64,000 nucleotides of DNA from Robertmurraya kyonggiensis. GTDB taxonomy: Bacteria; Bacillota; Bacilli; Bacillales; Cytobacillaceae. Under the pieces are notes generated by a model, which saw nothing but the letters and a program-made list of their open reading frames with translations, did not search any database and had not been told where the DNA came from. The position numbers and the translations under genes are program-made. Positions 1 to 7,247 of this stretch are shown here, piece after piece. The stretch covers positions 144,993 to 208,992 of the forward strand of contig NZ_SWBM01000006.1 in the NCBI RefSeq assembly GCF_005116465.1, in the 5' to 3' direction. How positions within the stretch are numbered: position 1 is the stretch's first letter; each line of letters begins with the position of its first letter.

Positions 1-152
1 TGATCTTTCATTAACATAAATTGTTTACTAAATATCTGTTTTAGTGCAGGATGCTCAGCAAGATTGTAATATAGACTTAATTTATACAATACACCTTCGT
101 GTGTAGTCAAATGTTCATTCATTAATTGAACATCAATTGCAGGTAAAATCAT
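1..152 (-). CDS. CotF-like spore coat protein, 5' part only
   Basis: The minus strand encodes the first 50 residues of a protein that runs off the left edge. It begins MILPAIDVQLMNEHLTTHEG after a good ribosome binding site (complement of ttcctcctttt at 158-168). The sequence MNEHLTTHEG...LYKLSLYYN is typical of the CotF coat-protein domain of Bacillaceae, a ferritin-like helical fold found in spore coat proteins and their relatives. The assignment is from memory of the family; only the N-terminal helix is visible. It is transcribed in the same direction as the ABC transporter upstream but is separated from it by a terminator, so it is probably a separate unit. Confidence 0.65.
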   Translation of the reverse strand, partial: MILPAIDVQLMNEHLTTHEGVLYKLSLYYNLAEHPALKQIFSKQFMLMKD

Positions 153-240
153 TTAAGTTCCTCCTTTTAATTTTTAGGTACTCATCTTAAAATATGAGGA
201 ACTTCTGGATGTGTGTTCGAAGAAAAAAGTTTCAGAATCG

Positions 241-275
241 TAAAAACTCCCTAAATAAGAGTTCTAAAGGGAGTA
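241..275 (-). terminator. Rho-independent terminator of the ABC transporter operon
   Basis: Inverted repeat actccct (246-252) / agggagt (268-274), followed on the minus strand by TTTTTA. It lies directly after the stop codon of the ATPase gene. Confidence 0.7.
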
Positions 276-282
276 TGCAAGA

Positions 283-1026
283 TTAATATTGTTTATTTAA
301 AAATGCTTTAGTTCGATCTAACTGTGGATTATCAAATAATTGTTCAGTTGAACCGTTCTCTAGGATATAACCATTGTCCATAAAAATGATTTTGTTTGCT
401 ACTTCTTTAGCAAATTCCATTTCGTGAGTTACGATTATCATAGTCATACGCTCTTCTGCAAGAAGTTTAATAACTTTTAATACTTCTCCTGTTAATTCAG
501 GATCAAGTGCAGATGTAGGCTCATCAAACAATAAAATTTCGGGTTCCATCATTAGTGCTCGGGCTATTGCCACTCGTTGTTTTTGCCCCCCTGACAATTT
601 GGATGGATATACATCCTTTTTATCTGTTAAACCAATCTTTTCTAATAACTCCATACTTTTATTGTGAACATCGGTAATACCCTTACCAGCGACAACCTTA
701 GGTGCGATCTCCAAATTTTCAATAACAGTTAAATTAGGAAAAAGGTTAAAATGTTGAAAAACCATACCCATGTTTCTTGTTATTTTTTTTACATCTTGAG
801 AGTTGGAATATTTTCCATTTTTAACAAGATAGTCTCCGTTAATTCGAATATCTCCATTATCAACTCTCTCTAGATTAATTAAACTTCTAAGCATTGTACT
901 CTTACCTGACCCAGATGGTCCAATTACGGCAACCACCTCTTGTTTATTTACTTCAAAACTTATATTTTTTAAAACTTCTATATTACCAAACGATTTTTTT
1001 ATATTAGAAACATGAATGATACTCAC
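283..1026 (-). CDS. Polar amino acid ABC transporter ATP-binding protein (GlnQ/TcyN type)
   Basis: This 247-residue protein is the cytoplasmic ATPase of an amino acid importer. Walker A is GPSGSGKST (36-44), the Q-loop lies in [10 protein letters not shown] (89-98), the ABC signature is LSGGQKQR (144-151), Walker B is ILLFDE (164-169) and the switch histidine is in IIVTHE (H201). The length is standard for the GlnQ/HisP family. It is the last gene of a three-gene operon, 14 bp after the permease gene. The start at 1026 follows an AGGAATGG-type ribosome binding site. The family transports glutamine, arginine or cystine; the ATPase cannot tell which. Intact, with no odd features. Confidence 0.95.
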   Translation of the reverse strand: MSIIHVSNIKKSFGNIEVLKNISFEVNKQEVVAVIGPSGSGKSTMLRSLINLERVDNGDIRINGDYLVKNGKYSNSQDVKKITRNMGMVFQHFNLFPNLTVIENLEIAPKVVAGKGITDVHNKSMELLEKIGLTDKKDVYPSKLSGGQKQRVAIARALMMEPEILLFDEPTSALDPELTGEVLKVIKLLAEERMTMIIVTHEMEFAKEVANKIIFMDNGYILENGSTEQLFDNPQLDRTKAFLNKQY

Positions 1027-1040
1027 TTTTCGCCATTCCT

Positions 1041-1700
1041 TTATTCAAATTTTAATTTAGATTCTAACCATTTAAAGAAACCTGTTAAAACAAGAGTCAT
1101 AATTAAAAAAATAAGTCCTGCTATAAAGAATGGGATAATCGTGAAGTCCCGGTTTACCGCAGTTTGAGCAAAGTGTAATAATTCAGGAACAGCAACTGCA
1201 TACAATAGTGCTGTATCCTTAATTAGTGTAATTGATTCGTTTGAGACTGCAGGAAGTGCGATACGAAACATCTGAGGAAGAATGATTTTAGTTGTTGTTT
1301 GAAACTTACTAAACCCTAAAACCTGAGCTGCCTCATATTGTCCTTTAGCAATGGCCAAAAGACCACCTCTAAAGATTTCTGCAAAATATGCAGCATAGTT
1401 AAGGGTAAATCCTAAACTGGCTGCAACAAAACGATCCATTACAATGTATTCTCCAACAACAGGTATCATGGGAAGACCAAAAGCTAAAAACAGTAATTGT
1501 AATAATAGGGGAGTGCCTCTCATTACATATATATACCCTTTAGCAATGGAGGCAACCACTATATTCTTACTGATTGCCATTAACGTAAATACAAACCCCA
1601 ATGGAATAGAAAGGATAATGGCGATAAAAAATAATAATACCGTCATTTTGGCTCCTTCTAACATTGGTATAGTAATATTAATTAAGTAATCGATATTCAT
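1041..1700 (-). CDS. Polar amino acid ABC transporter permease (HisM/GlnP type)
   Basis: This 219-residue membrane protein has about five hydrophobic segments. The cytoplasmic EAA loop, which couples permeases to the ATPase, is visible at about 120-143 ([13 protein letters not shown] then KIILPQ). The N-terminal part contains [10 protein letters not shown], a hallmark of His/Glu/Gln/Arg-type permeases. It lies between the binding protein gene and the ATPase gene and is separated from the former by 102 bp with a stable hairpin. Only one permease gene is present, so the channel is probably a homodimer. Confidence 0.93.
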   Translation of the reverse strand: MNIDYLINITIPMLEGAKMTVLLFFIAIILSIPLGFVFTLMAISKNIVVASIAKGYIYVMRGTPLLLQLLFLAFGLPMIPVVGEYIVMDRFVAASLGFTLNYAAYFAEIFRGGLLAIAKGQYEAAQVLGFSKFQTTTKIILPQMFRIALPAVSNESITLIKDTALLYAVAVPELLHFAQTAVNRDFTIIPFFIAGLIFLIMTLVLTGFFKWLESKLKFE

Positions 1701-1724
1701 TGTCTATGCTCCTAAAAAGAACTT

Positions 1725-1748
1725 GCCCCCTAATTTATCATAGGGGGC
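1725..1748 (-). promoter_or_regulatory. Intra-operon hairpin between binding protein and permease genes
   Basis: Perfect 8-bp stem gcccccta (1725-1732) / tagggggc (1741-1748) with an 8-nt loop. On the minus strand it lies between the lipoprotein stop and the permease start and is not followed at once by a T-run. Such hairpins commonly protect or partly terminate the message so that the binding protein is made in excess. The function here is inferred. Confidence 0.5.
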
Positions 1749-1802
1749 TTCTTGTCTATTCTTGGTGTAAGTAATAGTATGTCATCGGCATTATCTTTTA
1801 TA

Positions 1803-2579
1803 CTATTTTAAGATGCGATCTTCACCAAACCACTTTTTAGATATTTCAGTTGCCGTGCCTTCCTCATTTAATTCATCAAGAGCTATTTGGAGCTTATTTA
1901 ATAACTCATCATTTCCCTTTTTAACACCAATTCCATATTCTTCAGGTGCAAGAGAATCTTCTAAAATTTCGAAAGTATTTTTTTCAGATGTCAAATAATA
2001 ATCAGCAACAATTTGGTCAATGACAACCGCATCTATTCTACCAATTTTTAAGTCGCTTAATGCTAATACGTTGTCTTTAAACTCTATAACAGTTTTAACT
2101 TCTTTCTTAATAGGACTAGCATTTAATGCATCTAATGCAGATGATAAGGATTGAACACCAACAACCTTACCAGAAAGGTCATTCATTTTTGTTAGATCAG
2201 AATCTGCTTTTGTAACAATTACTTGAGCATTCTTTAAATATGGTTTTGTAAATAAGACTTTTTGTTTACGATCATCTGTAATTGTATATCCATTCCAAAT
2301 TAAATCAATACGTCCACTGTTAAGTTCGGATTCTTTAGAGCTCCAATCAATTGGTAGAAACTCCATTTCAACTCCCATTTTTTCTCCAGCAGCTTTAGCG
2401 TAGTCAATGTCAAATCCAACTATTTCGTTATTTTCATCTCTAAAACCCATTGGAGCGAATTTATCATCGATGCCTACAATAATTTTTTCCTCTATTTTAG
2501 TAGATGAAGGGGAGTTGGAGCACCCAGCAAAAATTAGTGAAATTCCTAATGAAATTGAAAGTATTTTAAGTTTCTTCAT
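1803..2579 (-). CDS. Amino acid (possibly cystine) ABC transporter substrate-binding lipoprotein
   Basis: This 258-residue family-3 solute-binding protein has a lipoprotein signal peptide ending LIFAGC (Cys20), so it is anchored outside the membrane. The motif VGIDDKFAPMGFRDENNEIV near the mature N-terminus and GFDIDYAKA are typical of polar amino acid binding proteins. The run DLIWNGYTITDDRKQKV resembles the ligand pocket of cystine-binding proteins such as TcyJ/TcyA, but specificity is inference. It is first in the operon and its upstream region holds an inverted repeat (2639-2684). A strong AGGAG ribosome binding site precedes the ATG. Confidence 0.9.
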   Translation of the reverse strand: MKKLKILSISLGISLIFAGCSNSPSSTKIEEKIIVGIDDKFAPMGFRDENNEIVGFDIDYAKAAGEKMGVEMEFLPIDWSSKESELNSGRIDLIWNGYTITDDRKQKVLFTKPYLKNAQVIVTKADSDLTKMNDLSGKVVGVQSLSSALDALNASPIKKEVKTVIEFKDNVLALSDLKIGRIDAVVIDQIVADYYLTSEKNTFEILEDSLAPEEYGIGVKKGNDELLNKLQIALDELNEEGTATEISKKWFGEDRILK

Positions 2580-2911
2580 GATGTTCTCCTTTAAAATGTT
2601 TTAGTTTGTTAAAGTGGTAAATTGCTAACGTGATAAAATATTACCATGGTTCAGTTTGATAGTCTAGTGAAATTTATGGTAATAATTTAGAAGTATAAGA
2701 AATTAGTGATGAGTTCTAGAACAAGAAAGAATTGAAATTAATAACTACAATCTTTCTACACAATTAACATGTATAATTCTAATAAAGTCACTAAATAACA
2801 ATAGGAATGTAAGACCTAAAGTTTGTAAAAATGAAGGTAAATAATATGACTCTACTGCAGGGAAAAAAATAATAAAACAGCTGAACTGTAAGGAATTGAG
2901 AAAAGAAAGAA
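2580..2911. promoter_or_regulatory. Upstream region of the ABC transporter operon with an inverted repeat
   Basis: No gene is visible. A perfect 9-bp inverted repeat, tattaccat (2639-2647) / atggtaata (2676-2684), lies about 60 bp upstream of the binding protein start and could be an operator. I saw no riboswitch-like conserved core. The rest is AT-rich and featureless. Confidence 0.35.
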
Positions 2912-3058
2912 ATGGAAGAGAACCTAAGTTTTTCGAATAAAGCTATAAATGGTGTATTACTAGGTTTCTATACTACTGGAGAGTTCATAAAAATTGATCG
3001 TTCTAAATATAATTACAAGAAACTTGATAATTCAATTTGGATTAACGATTCAAAATAA
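2912..3058 (+). CDS. Possible 48-residue small protein, unrecognised
   Basis: ATG at 2912 opens a 48-codon frame ending TAA at 3058 (begins MEENLSFSNKAINGVLLGFY). The ribosome binding site (gaaagaa) is weak. It has no recognisable motif and no clear promoter. The composition looks protein-like, with mixed charged and aromatic residues, and it may be a gene remnant since the next kilobase is full of broken genes. About 300 bp after it (3059-3359) show nothing else except the ribosome binding site of the next frame. Confidence 0.25.
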   Translation: MEENLSFSNKAINGVLLGFYTTGEFIKIDRSKYNYKKLDNSIWINDSK

Positions 3059-3359
3059 AGCTATTGAATGGCAATCTCAAGAACTTTGCTTTTTATAAAT
3101 CTAAATAATTCTTAAACTATGAGAATATAAATAATAAGTTCTTAATAATCAGATATTGAAGAAAGAGAAATTAAACACTATATAAATTAGTTGTACGTTA
3201 TTACTTACTGAAATTAAAACGAAATAATGTACCGAGTATTTTTAACAAATTTAGAGATAAGAAAGCTTTTATATGAGCTTGCCAATAGTGTAGTTTTAAA
3301 AGAAATTTTTATGGAGTAATCTTTATAAACAATTAATCTCTGTAGTCTGGAGGGATAAT

Positions 3360-3925
3360 ATGTTCAATTGGTTTGCAAGCCTAATTCCTGTAAATCAAGC
3401 ATTATTAGGAACGTTGTTTACTTGGGTAATGACTGCTCAAGGAGCTGCGATAGTCTTTACAACTAAATCTGTTAATCAGAAATTTTTAGATTGTATGCTA
3501 GGTTTTGCAGGGGTTGTAATGATCGCGGCAAGCTATTGGTCTTTACTTGCTCCAGCGATTAAAATGGCACAAGGGAATTCCTTACCTGCCTGGGTTCAGG
3601 AATTTTGTGTAGTGTAATTGAAAGGACTAGAAGTGTACTTCGTCGCTTTTTTAATGGATGAATGCCTTCTGCACTTTCAAAAGGTTTGTTTGGGTGTAGA
3701 TGTGGCAGTAGTTTGTCAACAGCAAACAAAAATAAACCACCCAACAGAAAACCAATGGGTTTAGCGATAGGGGTCGCTTTTGGGGCAATGGCAGCAGGGT
3801 TTGAATCAGCCACGTTAACAGGTGCTATTGCATTGGCCATTGGTATAGGAATTCAAAATTTTCCAGAGGGAGTAGCGGTATCGATGGTTGCCATATTACT
3901 TCTATTTAATATGGCAACCATTACA
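3360..3925 (+). pseudogene. ZIP-family zinc transporter with an inverted internal segment
   Basis: The plus strand from 3360 (good site tggagggata) encodes the ZIP (ZupT/GufA-like) N-terminus, MFNWFASLIPVNQALLGTLF to PAWV. It then stops making sense. The missing middle, [20 protein letters not shown] to ITLHKIPE, is encoded on the minus strand at about 3595-3756 (54 codons). The plus strand then resumes with [20 protein letters not shown] and [17 protein letters not shown] metal-binding motifs LHKIPE and QNFPEG are thus both present but on opposite strands. Turning the block around restores an almost continuous protein, in frame to within a base or two at the joints. As it stands the gene is dead, and the 3' end is replaced by another gene fragment. 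Confidence 0.85.
3885..3920. repeat. 13-bp perfect inverted repeat at a gene-fragment junction
   Basis: tggttgccatatt (3885-3897) and aatatggcaacca (3908-3920) are perfect inverted copies with a 10-nt loop. They sit exactly where ZIP-coding sequence gives way to carboxypeptidase-coding sequence. They may mark a recombination or template-switch joint. Confidence 0.6.
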
Positions 3926-3929
3926 AAAA

Positions 3930-4201
3930 AGATAATTGCAGAAAATAATAGAGTGGATTTAGAAACAGAAGCAGCAATTCTTATCGAAGCTAATTCTGGA
4001 AAAGTTTTATTTGAAAAGCATCCTAATAAAATTATATATCCAGCTAGTTTAACTAAAGTGGCAACTGCTATTTACGCAATTGAAAAAGGAAATATAGATG
4101 ATATTGTTACTGTTAGTAAGAATGCGAGGCAAGCAGATGGGACAAAGGTTTACCTTGAAGAAGGAGAACAAGTAAGTCTGGACAACTTTATAGGAACATG
4201 A
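3930..4201 (+). pseudogene. D-alanyl-D-alanine carboxypeptidase (DacA/DacF type) N-terminal fragment
   Basis: Fused in frame to the ZIP remnant is the start of a penicillin-binding protein 5-type carboxypeptidase: [20 protein letters not shown], then [18 protein letters not shown] with the catalytic SLTK (SxxK) box, then [15 protein letters not shown]. The frame ends about 90 residues in (TGA at about 4199), well before the SxN and KTG motifs of the family. It has no signal peptide of its own and cannot be functional. It looks like a fragment carried in with the ZIP remnant. Confidence 0.8.
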
Positions 4202-4351
4202 TGGACAAGAAGGAAATGTTTTATACGTTTAAAATTAAAAATGTACCTTTCCATTTCAGAAAGATACGTTAAGTAAAAAATTATATATCATGAGGGCCTC
4301 TAGGACGATATTTTCTATATCGATAATGTCCTTGAACACCTTTATATGTTT

Positions 4352-4759
4352 TTAAGAAAAGAGGGCTCCCATCCATAGTATAGCGAATAAGCATACATAG
4401 TAAGGGACGAATAGCTCAAGCTTAATGACAAAGATTGCTCCAATCAATAAGGCAACTGATTGATAGCGAATGCGTTTAGTTATGAACGTAGGGAGTACCT
4501 CATTTAAAGAACGTCCACTTTCTGAAGCTAATTTCCATGAGTAACCTATCAATTCCACCACTTCTCCAAAGGTAGTATAAAAAAGGATTGGAGTTAAAAG
4601 AAAACCAGCTGTAAGAAATGTTAATTGATTCATTTCAGAGTTGATTAAAAATAGAGAAAATCCTAGATACCCGAAGGTAAATAGGATAGGTAAAATAAGG
4701 GCTTGTATTGGAACTAGAGTTTGATTTCTCATTTCTGTAATTATTTCTTTTGTAATCAT
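4352..4759 (-). CDS. Small polytopic membrane protein, unknown function
   Basis: 135 residues with about four hydrophobic segments (roughly 15-38, 45-65, 98-113 and 117-135) and a short cytoplasmic N-terminus MITKEIITEMRNQTL. No family was recognised. It starts 18 bp after the stop of the next minus-strand gene with a good GGAGGG site, so the two form an operon. Downstream lies an imperfect hairpin near 4301-4335. Its position next to the secretion operon suggests a plasmid-maintenance or conjugation accessory role, but this is only context. Confidence 0.6.
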   Translation of the reverse strand: MITKEIITEMRNQTLVPIQALILPILFTFGYLGFSLFLINSEMNQLTFLTAGFLLTPILFYTTFGEVVELIGYSWKLASESGRSLNEVLPTFITKRIRYQSVALLIGAIFVIKLELFVPYYVCLFAILWMGALFS

Positions 4760-4777
4760 GGTGAGAACCCTCCTACA

Positions 4778-5344
4778 TCACTTATTGAATTGAGCCAGTT
4801 CAGTATCGGAATAATTATCAAAGATTCCATATTCTTTAGGGATATTTGGTAAGCCATAATAATCTTTTGCTTCATGATATAGCTTTAGACGGTCAATATT
4901 TGAAAGTTGGCTGACGATTTTAGTCACTTCATCCCAATCTTTAATTTTAAGATATAAATAAAATTTAATTGTTTCATATACATAAACGGACTTTTCCAAA
5001 TTTACGCCAGGATCGTTGATGTTTGCATCTAACAAATAAAAGTAAGGCGAATCTGTACCATATAATTTCTTTGCTTTCGCCTTTGCTTTCTTAATTTTGC
5101 CGTTATGCTTTAATTGTAGTAATTGTAATCCCGCTAATGTAATAAGACCTATCGCAGTAGCAGTAGCCATAAATACTAGATACAAAACAAAAATCATCAT
5201 TATATCAAAATTAGTGCTATTTCTATACTTAGTAGGGAAGATACCTAAATCTATTAGGAAATCAATGAATCCCTGAAAATATGAAAATATAACAGATAAG
5301 ATAAAGACAAATATGAATCCTAATATAAGTCTCATTTGTTTCAC
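4778..5344 (-). CDS. Membrane protein with a cytoplasmic helical domain, unknown function
   Basis: 188 residues with two transmembrane segments (about 5-27 and 48-75), a basic linker (KIKKAKAKAKK), then about 100 soluble residues that look helical. No family was recognised. It is first in a two-gene minus-strand operon and divergent from the type IV secretion operon. Its upstream region contains tacatacatatgta (5359-5372), a near-palindrome that also occurs in reverse orientation upstream of the gene starting at 35763, so the two may share a regulator. Confidence 0.6.
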   Translation of the reverse strand: MKQMRLILGFIFVFILSVIFSYFQGFIDFLIDLGIFPTKYRNSTNFDIMMIFVLYLVFMATATAIGLITLAGLQLLQLKHNGKIKKAKAKAKKLYGTDSPYFYLLDANINDPGVNLEKSVYVYETIKFYLYLKIKDWDEVTKIVSQLSNIDRLKLYHEAKDYYGLPNIPKEYGIFDNYSDTELAQFNK

Positions 5345-5358
5345 TCCCCTTCAGAGTA

Positions 5359-5372
5359 TACATACATATGTA
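5359..5372. promoter_or_regulatory. 14-bp near-palindrome shared with 35819-35832
   Basis: tacatacatatgta here matches, as its reverse complement, tacatatgtatgta at 35819-35832. Each lies within about 70 bp upstream of a minus-strand gene. It is a candidate operator; no factor is known. Confidence 0.4.
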
Positions 5373-5437
5373 TATCTTTTATTATATTATACACTATTAA
5401 CAGAACGCCTACAATATAAAAATAGTAAACAAAAGGA

Positions 5438-5566
5438 TTGTCTTATAGAGTGATTTTTTGTAGAATAGGTACATGATTAAGAAATTAAATATAGTATAAA
5501 TCTAAGATTTATTTTGGCGGAAGACGCAGAATAATCTCCATTAGGGGATATCTGCGTCTTTTTTTA
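5438..5566 (+). promoter_or_regulatory. Leader element copy 1: promoter plus GCGGA-headed terminator-like hairpin
   Basis: Promoter TTGTCT (5438-5443), 17-bp spacer, TAGAAT (5461-5466). About 50 nt downstream lies ggcgg (5516-5520) and then a long hairpin with perfect 10-bp arms aagacgcaga (5521-5530) / tctgcgtctt (5551-5560). An inner stem atctcc/ggggat and a T7 run follow the pattern of a Rho-independent terminator. It lies between promoter and first gene of the secretion operon, so it should block transcription unless read through. Three related elements occur at 29000-29124, 38608-38740 and 51955-52092. Confidence 0.8.
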
Positions 5567-5616
5567 TTTCTACTAAATATATTTAATTTCTAATTTATCA
5601 ACTAGGAGGAAATGTA

Positions 5617-5985
5617 GTGAAAAAAACGGTAAAAAGTTTACTTCCGTACTTCATGGTTTTAGGATTCATGGTAACTTTGGGGTTAGTAGCTCCTGAAATG
5701 GCTTCAGCTAGTACAAAGATACCTTTAATCAAAGGTGGATCTGGTGGAGACGTTACGGATATTACTCAGCTATTGCAAGATTGGATTATTCAAATCCGTA
5801 TCATTGGAGTAGTAGTTATTGTAATTGCCCTCATTATTGCAGGTATTATTATCGGTATTTCTTTAGGAAATGCAACGAAGAGAGCACTAGGTATCGCGGC
5901 AATGATTGCAGCTGTTATCGGTATAGTACTTGTTATGAAGGCTCCAGACTTGGCGAACTACTTCATTAACCAATCGCAAACGTAA
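5617..5985 (+). CDS. VirB2/TrbC-like pilin-type subunit of the type IV secretion system
   Basis: 122 residues starting at GTG 5617 after a strong aggagga site. It has a signal peptide ending MASASTK (cleavage about residue 32), an exposed Gly-rich stretch IKGGSGGD, then two long hydrophobic helices (about 60-82 and 90-110) joined by a short basic loop GNATKRA. Size and layout match VirB2/TrbC pilin-like proteins of Gram-positive conjugation systems. It is the first gene after the leader hairpin and is followed by a strong terminator, which suggests it is made in excess over the rest of the operon, as expected for a structural subunit. Confidence 0.7.
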   Translation: MKKTVKSLLPYFMVLGFMVTLGLVAPEMASASTKIPLIKGGSGGDVTDITQLLQDWIIQIRIIGVVVIVIALIIAGIIIGISLGNATKRALGIAAMIAAVIGIVLVMKAPDLANYFINQSQT

Positions 5986-6000
5986 AAGTGTACAAAAAGG

Positions 6001-6036
6001 AGCCCTTACTACATTTAAAGAGTAGGGGCTTTTTTT
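6001..6036 (+). terminator. Intra-operon terminator after the pilin-like gene
   Basis: agcccttact (6001-6010) / agtaggggct (6021-6030) followed by T7. It separates the pilin-like gene from the rest of the secretion operon. Confidence 0.8.
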
Positions 6037-6074
6037 ACAGAATAGATAAATTTATTAAAGAGTAGGTGAAAAAA

Positions 6075-6377
6075 ATGAAAACAAGAATGCCGTTCGATAC
6101 GGAAACAGAACGTAAAGTCATAAAATTTATGTCCTGGCGTCAAAGTTTGTATGCATTGGTAGGAGGACTTCTCTACCTATCAATCGGTTCTGAAATATTG
6201 TTCGCGGGAATGCCATTCATTACAACTATCATTGTATTGGCGCTTTTAATCCCTATAACCATTCCTTTCGTTATTTTTGCTTTTTATCAAGATAAAGAAA
6301 CGAATTTATTCTATGACCATTATCTATGGTTCAGATTCAACCACAAAAAGAAACAAGCGGGAATTTGGAGGAAATAA
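6075..6377 (+). CDS. PrgI/VirB3-like inner membrane protein of the secretion system
   Basis: The likely start is ATG 6075, about seven bases after taggtg; a GTG at 6066 is in frame but overlaps that site. The 100-residue product is small and basic, with two transmembrane segments (about 24-42 and 46-70) and FDTETERKVIKFMSWRQSLY ahead of them. This is the arrangement of PrgI/VirB3 proteins, which sit in the membrane next to VirB4. It lies 3 bp before the next gene. Confidence 0.75.
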   Translation: MKTRMPFDTETERKVIKFMSWRQSLYALVGGLLYLSIGSEILFAGMPFITTIIVLALLIPITIPFVIFAFYQDKETNLFYDHYLWFRFNHKKKQAGIWRK

Positions 6378-6380
6378 ACT

Positions 6381-7247
6381 ATGCTAACGAATTTAGTGAT
6401 GATCCTTATGATTGGGGTAGTAGTTTTTGTATTTGCATTCCCCGTTATGGGAAAGCCATACCCATTCAAATTTAAATCAAAAAAGAAAAAAGTAAAAAGG
6501 AGTGGGCAAGAGACTCCTAAGATTGAAGGTAATTTTCAGGAATTATTAGGTATCAAGGCAATATACGGTGACATTGTAGAACTTGAAAATGAGAAAAAAG
6601 CCGTTCGTAATTTCCAAGGCTTAATAAAAGTAGACGATATAAACTACTTACTTAGAAGTTTAAATGAACAAAGACAGACAGATTTAGCTTTCGAAACATT
6701 ATTAGCACAACTGAATTTAGGTCCTGGACGTGAAGTAAATGTAGGAATTCATATTCAATCAAGACCTATAGATTTATCTGAACAACTACGTCCATATGAG
6801 GAAAACTTCTCAGAGTTAAATCCAGTCGCTCAGCGATATGCAGAAAGTATGTTTTTCCCTTATATGGGATATTGGCAACAAACAGTTGACGAATATGACT
6901 ATCAGTCTTACTTTCGTATCGATTTAAAATATAACGATGCTCTTTTAGATGGACTAGATGAACAACAAATTATTATGAAAGTACGAAATGAATATAACCG
7001 TGTTGCTTCGATTATTCAAAGAAATTATAACGCTATGGGTGGGCAAAGTACTATTTGTGACGAGTACCTCTTATATGAAGCTTGTTATTTTGCAGTAAAT
7101 AAACAAACCGCGAGTTTAGAAAGATTTAAGAAAATGATGGAACAAGAAGGAATCTTATCACCATTTGTCACAGGGAAAGTAAAAAGTAGTGTAAATGCAG
7201 ATGAACTTGATAGCTTTGAAGGTGAGGGTGAAGTACATGCTGTTTAG
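6381..7247 (+). CDS. Membrane-anchored VirB4 N-terminal-domain-like protein
   Basis: 288 residues with one N-terminal transmembrane segment (about 4-22), a very basic linker (KFKSKKKKVKR), then a soluble domain. The stretch RNFQGLIKVDDINYLLRSLN and the later IHIQSRPIDLSEQL resemble the N-terminal (CagE/TrbE) region of VirB4 ATPases. There is no Walker motif. It overlaps the VirB4 gene by 11 bp, so the two are translationally coupled. A separate accessory N-domain beside a full VirB4 is consistent with a membrane anchor for the ATPase, but that is inference. Confidence 0.6.
   Translation: MLTNLVMILMIGVVVFVFAFPVMGKPYPFKFKSKKKKVKRSGQETPKIEGNFQELLGIKAIYGDIVELENEKKAVRNFQGLIKVDDINYLLRSLNEQRQTDLAFETLLAQLNLGPGREVNVGIHIQSRPIDLSEQLRPYEENFSELNPVAQRYAESMFFPYMGYWQQTVDEYDYQSYFRIDLKYNDALLDGLDEQQIIMKVRNEYNRVASIIQRNYNAMGGQSTICDEYLLYEACYFAVNKQTASLERFKKMMEQEGILSPFVTGKVKSSVNADELDSFEGEGEVHAV

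Noticed and set aside
2580-2911. A riboswitch (SAM or T-box) upstream of the ABC transporter
   Set aside because: No conserved core, no T-box sequence and no terminator-antiterminator pair seen.
3595-3756. A site-specific invertible switch
   Set aside because: No clear inverted repeats at the edges and the joints are not exactly in frame, so a one-off rearrangement is more likely than an active switch.
3662-4201. A single 179-residue gene
   Set aside because: Its first third is antisense to the inverted ZIP segment and the rest joins two unrelated families; it is a chance frame over broken genes.
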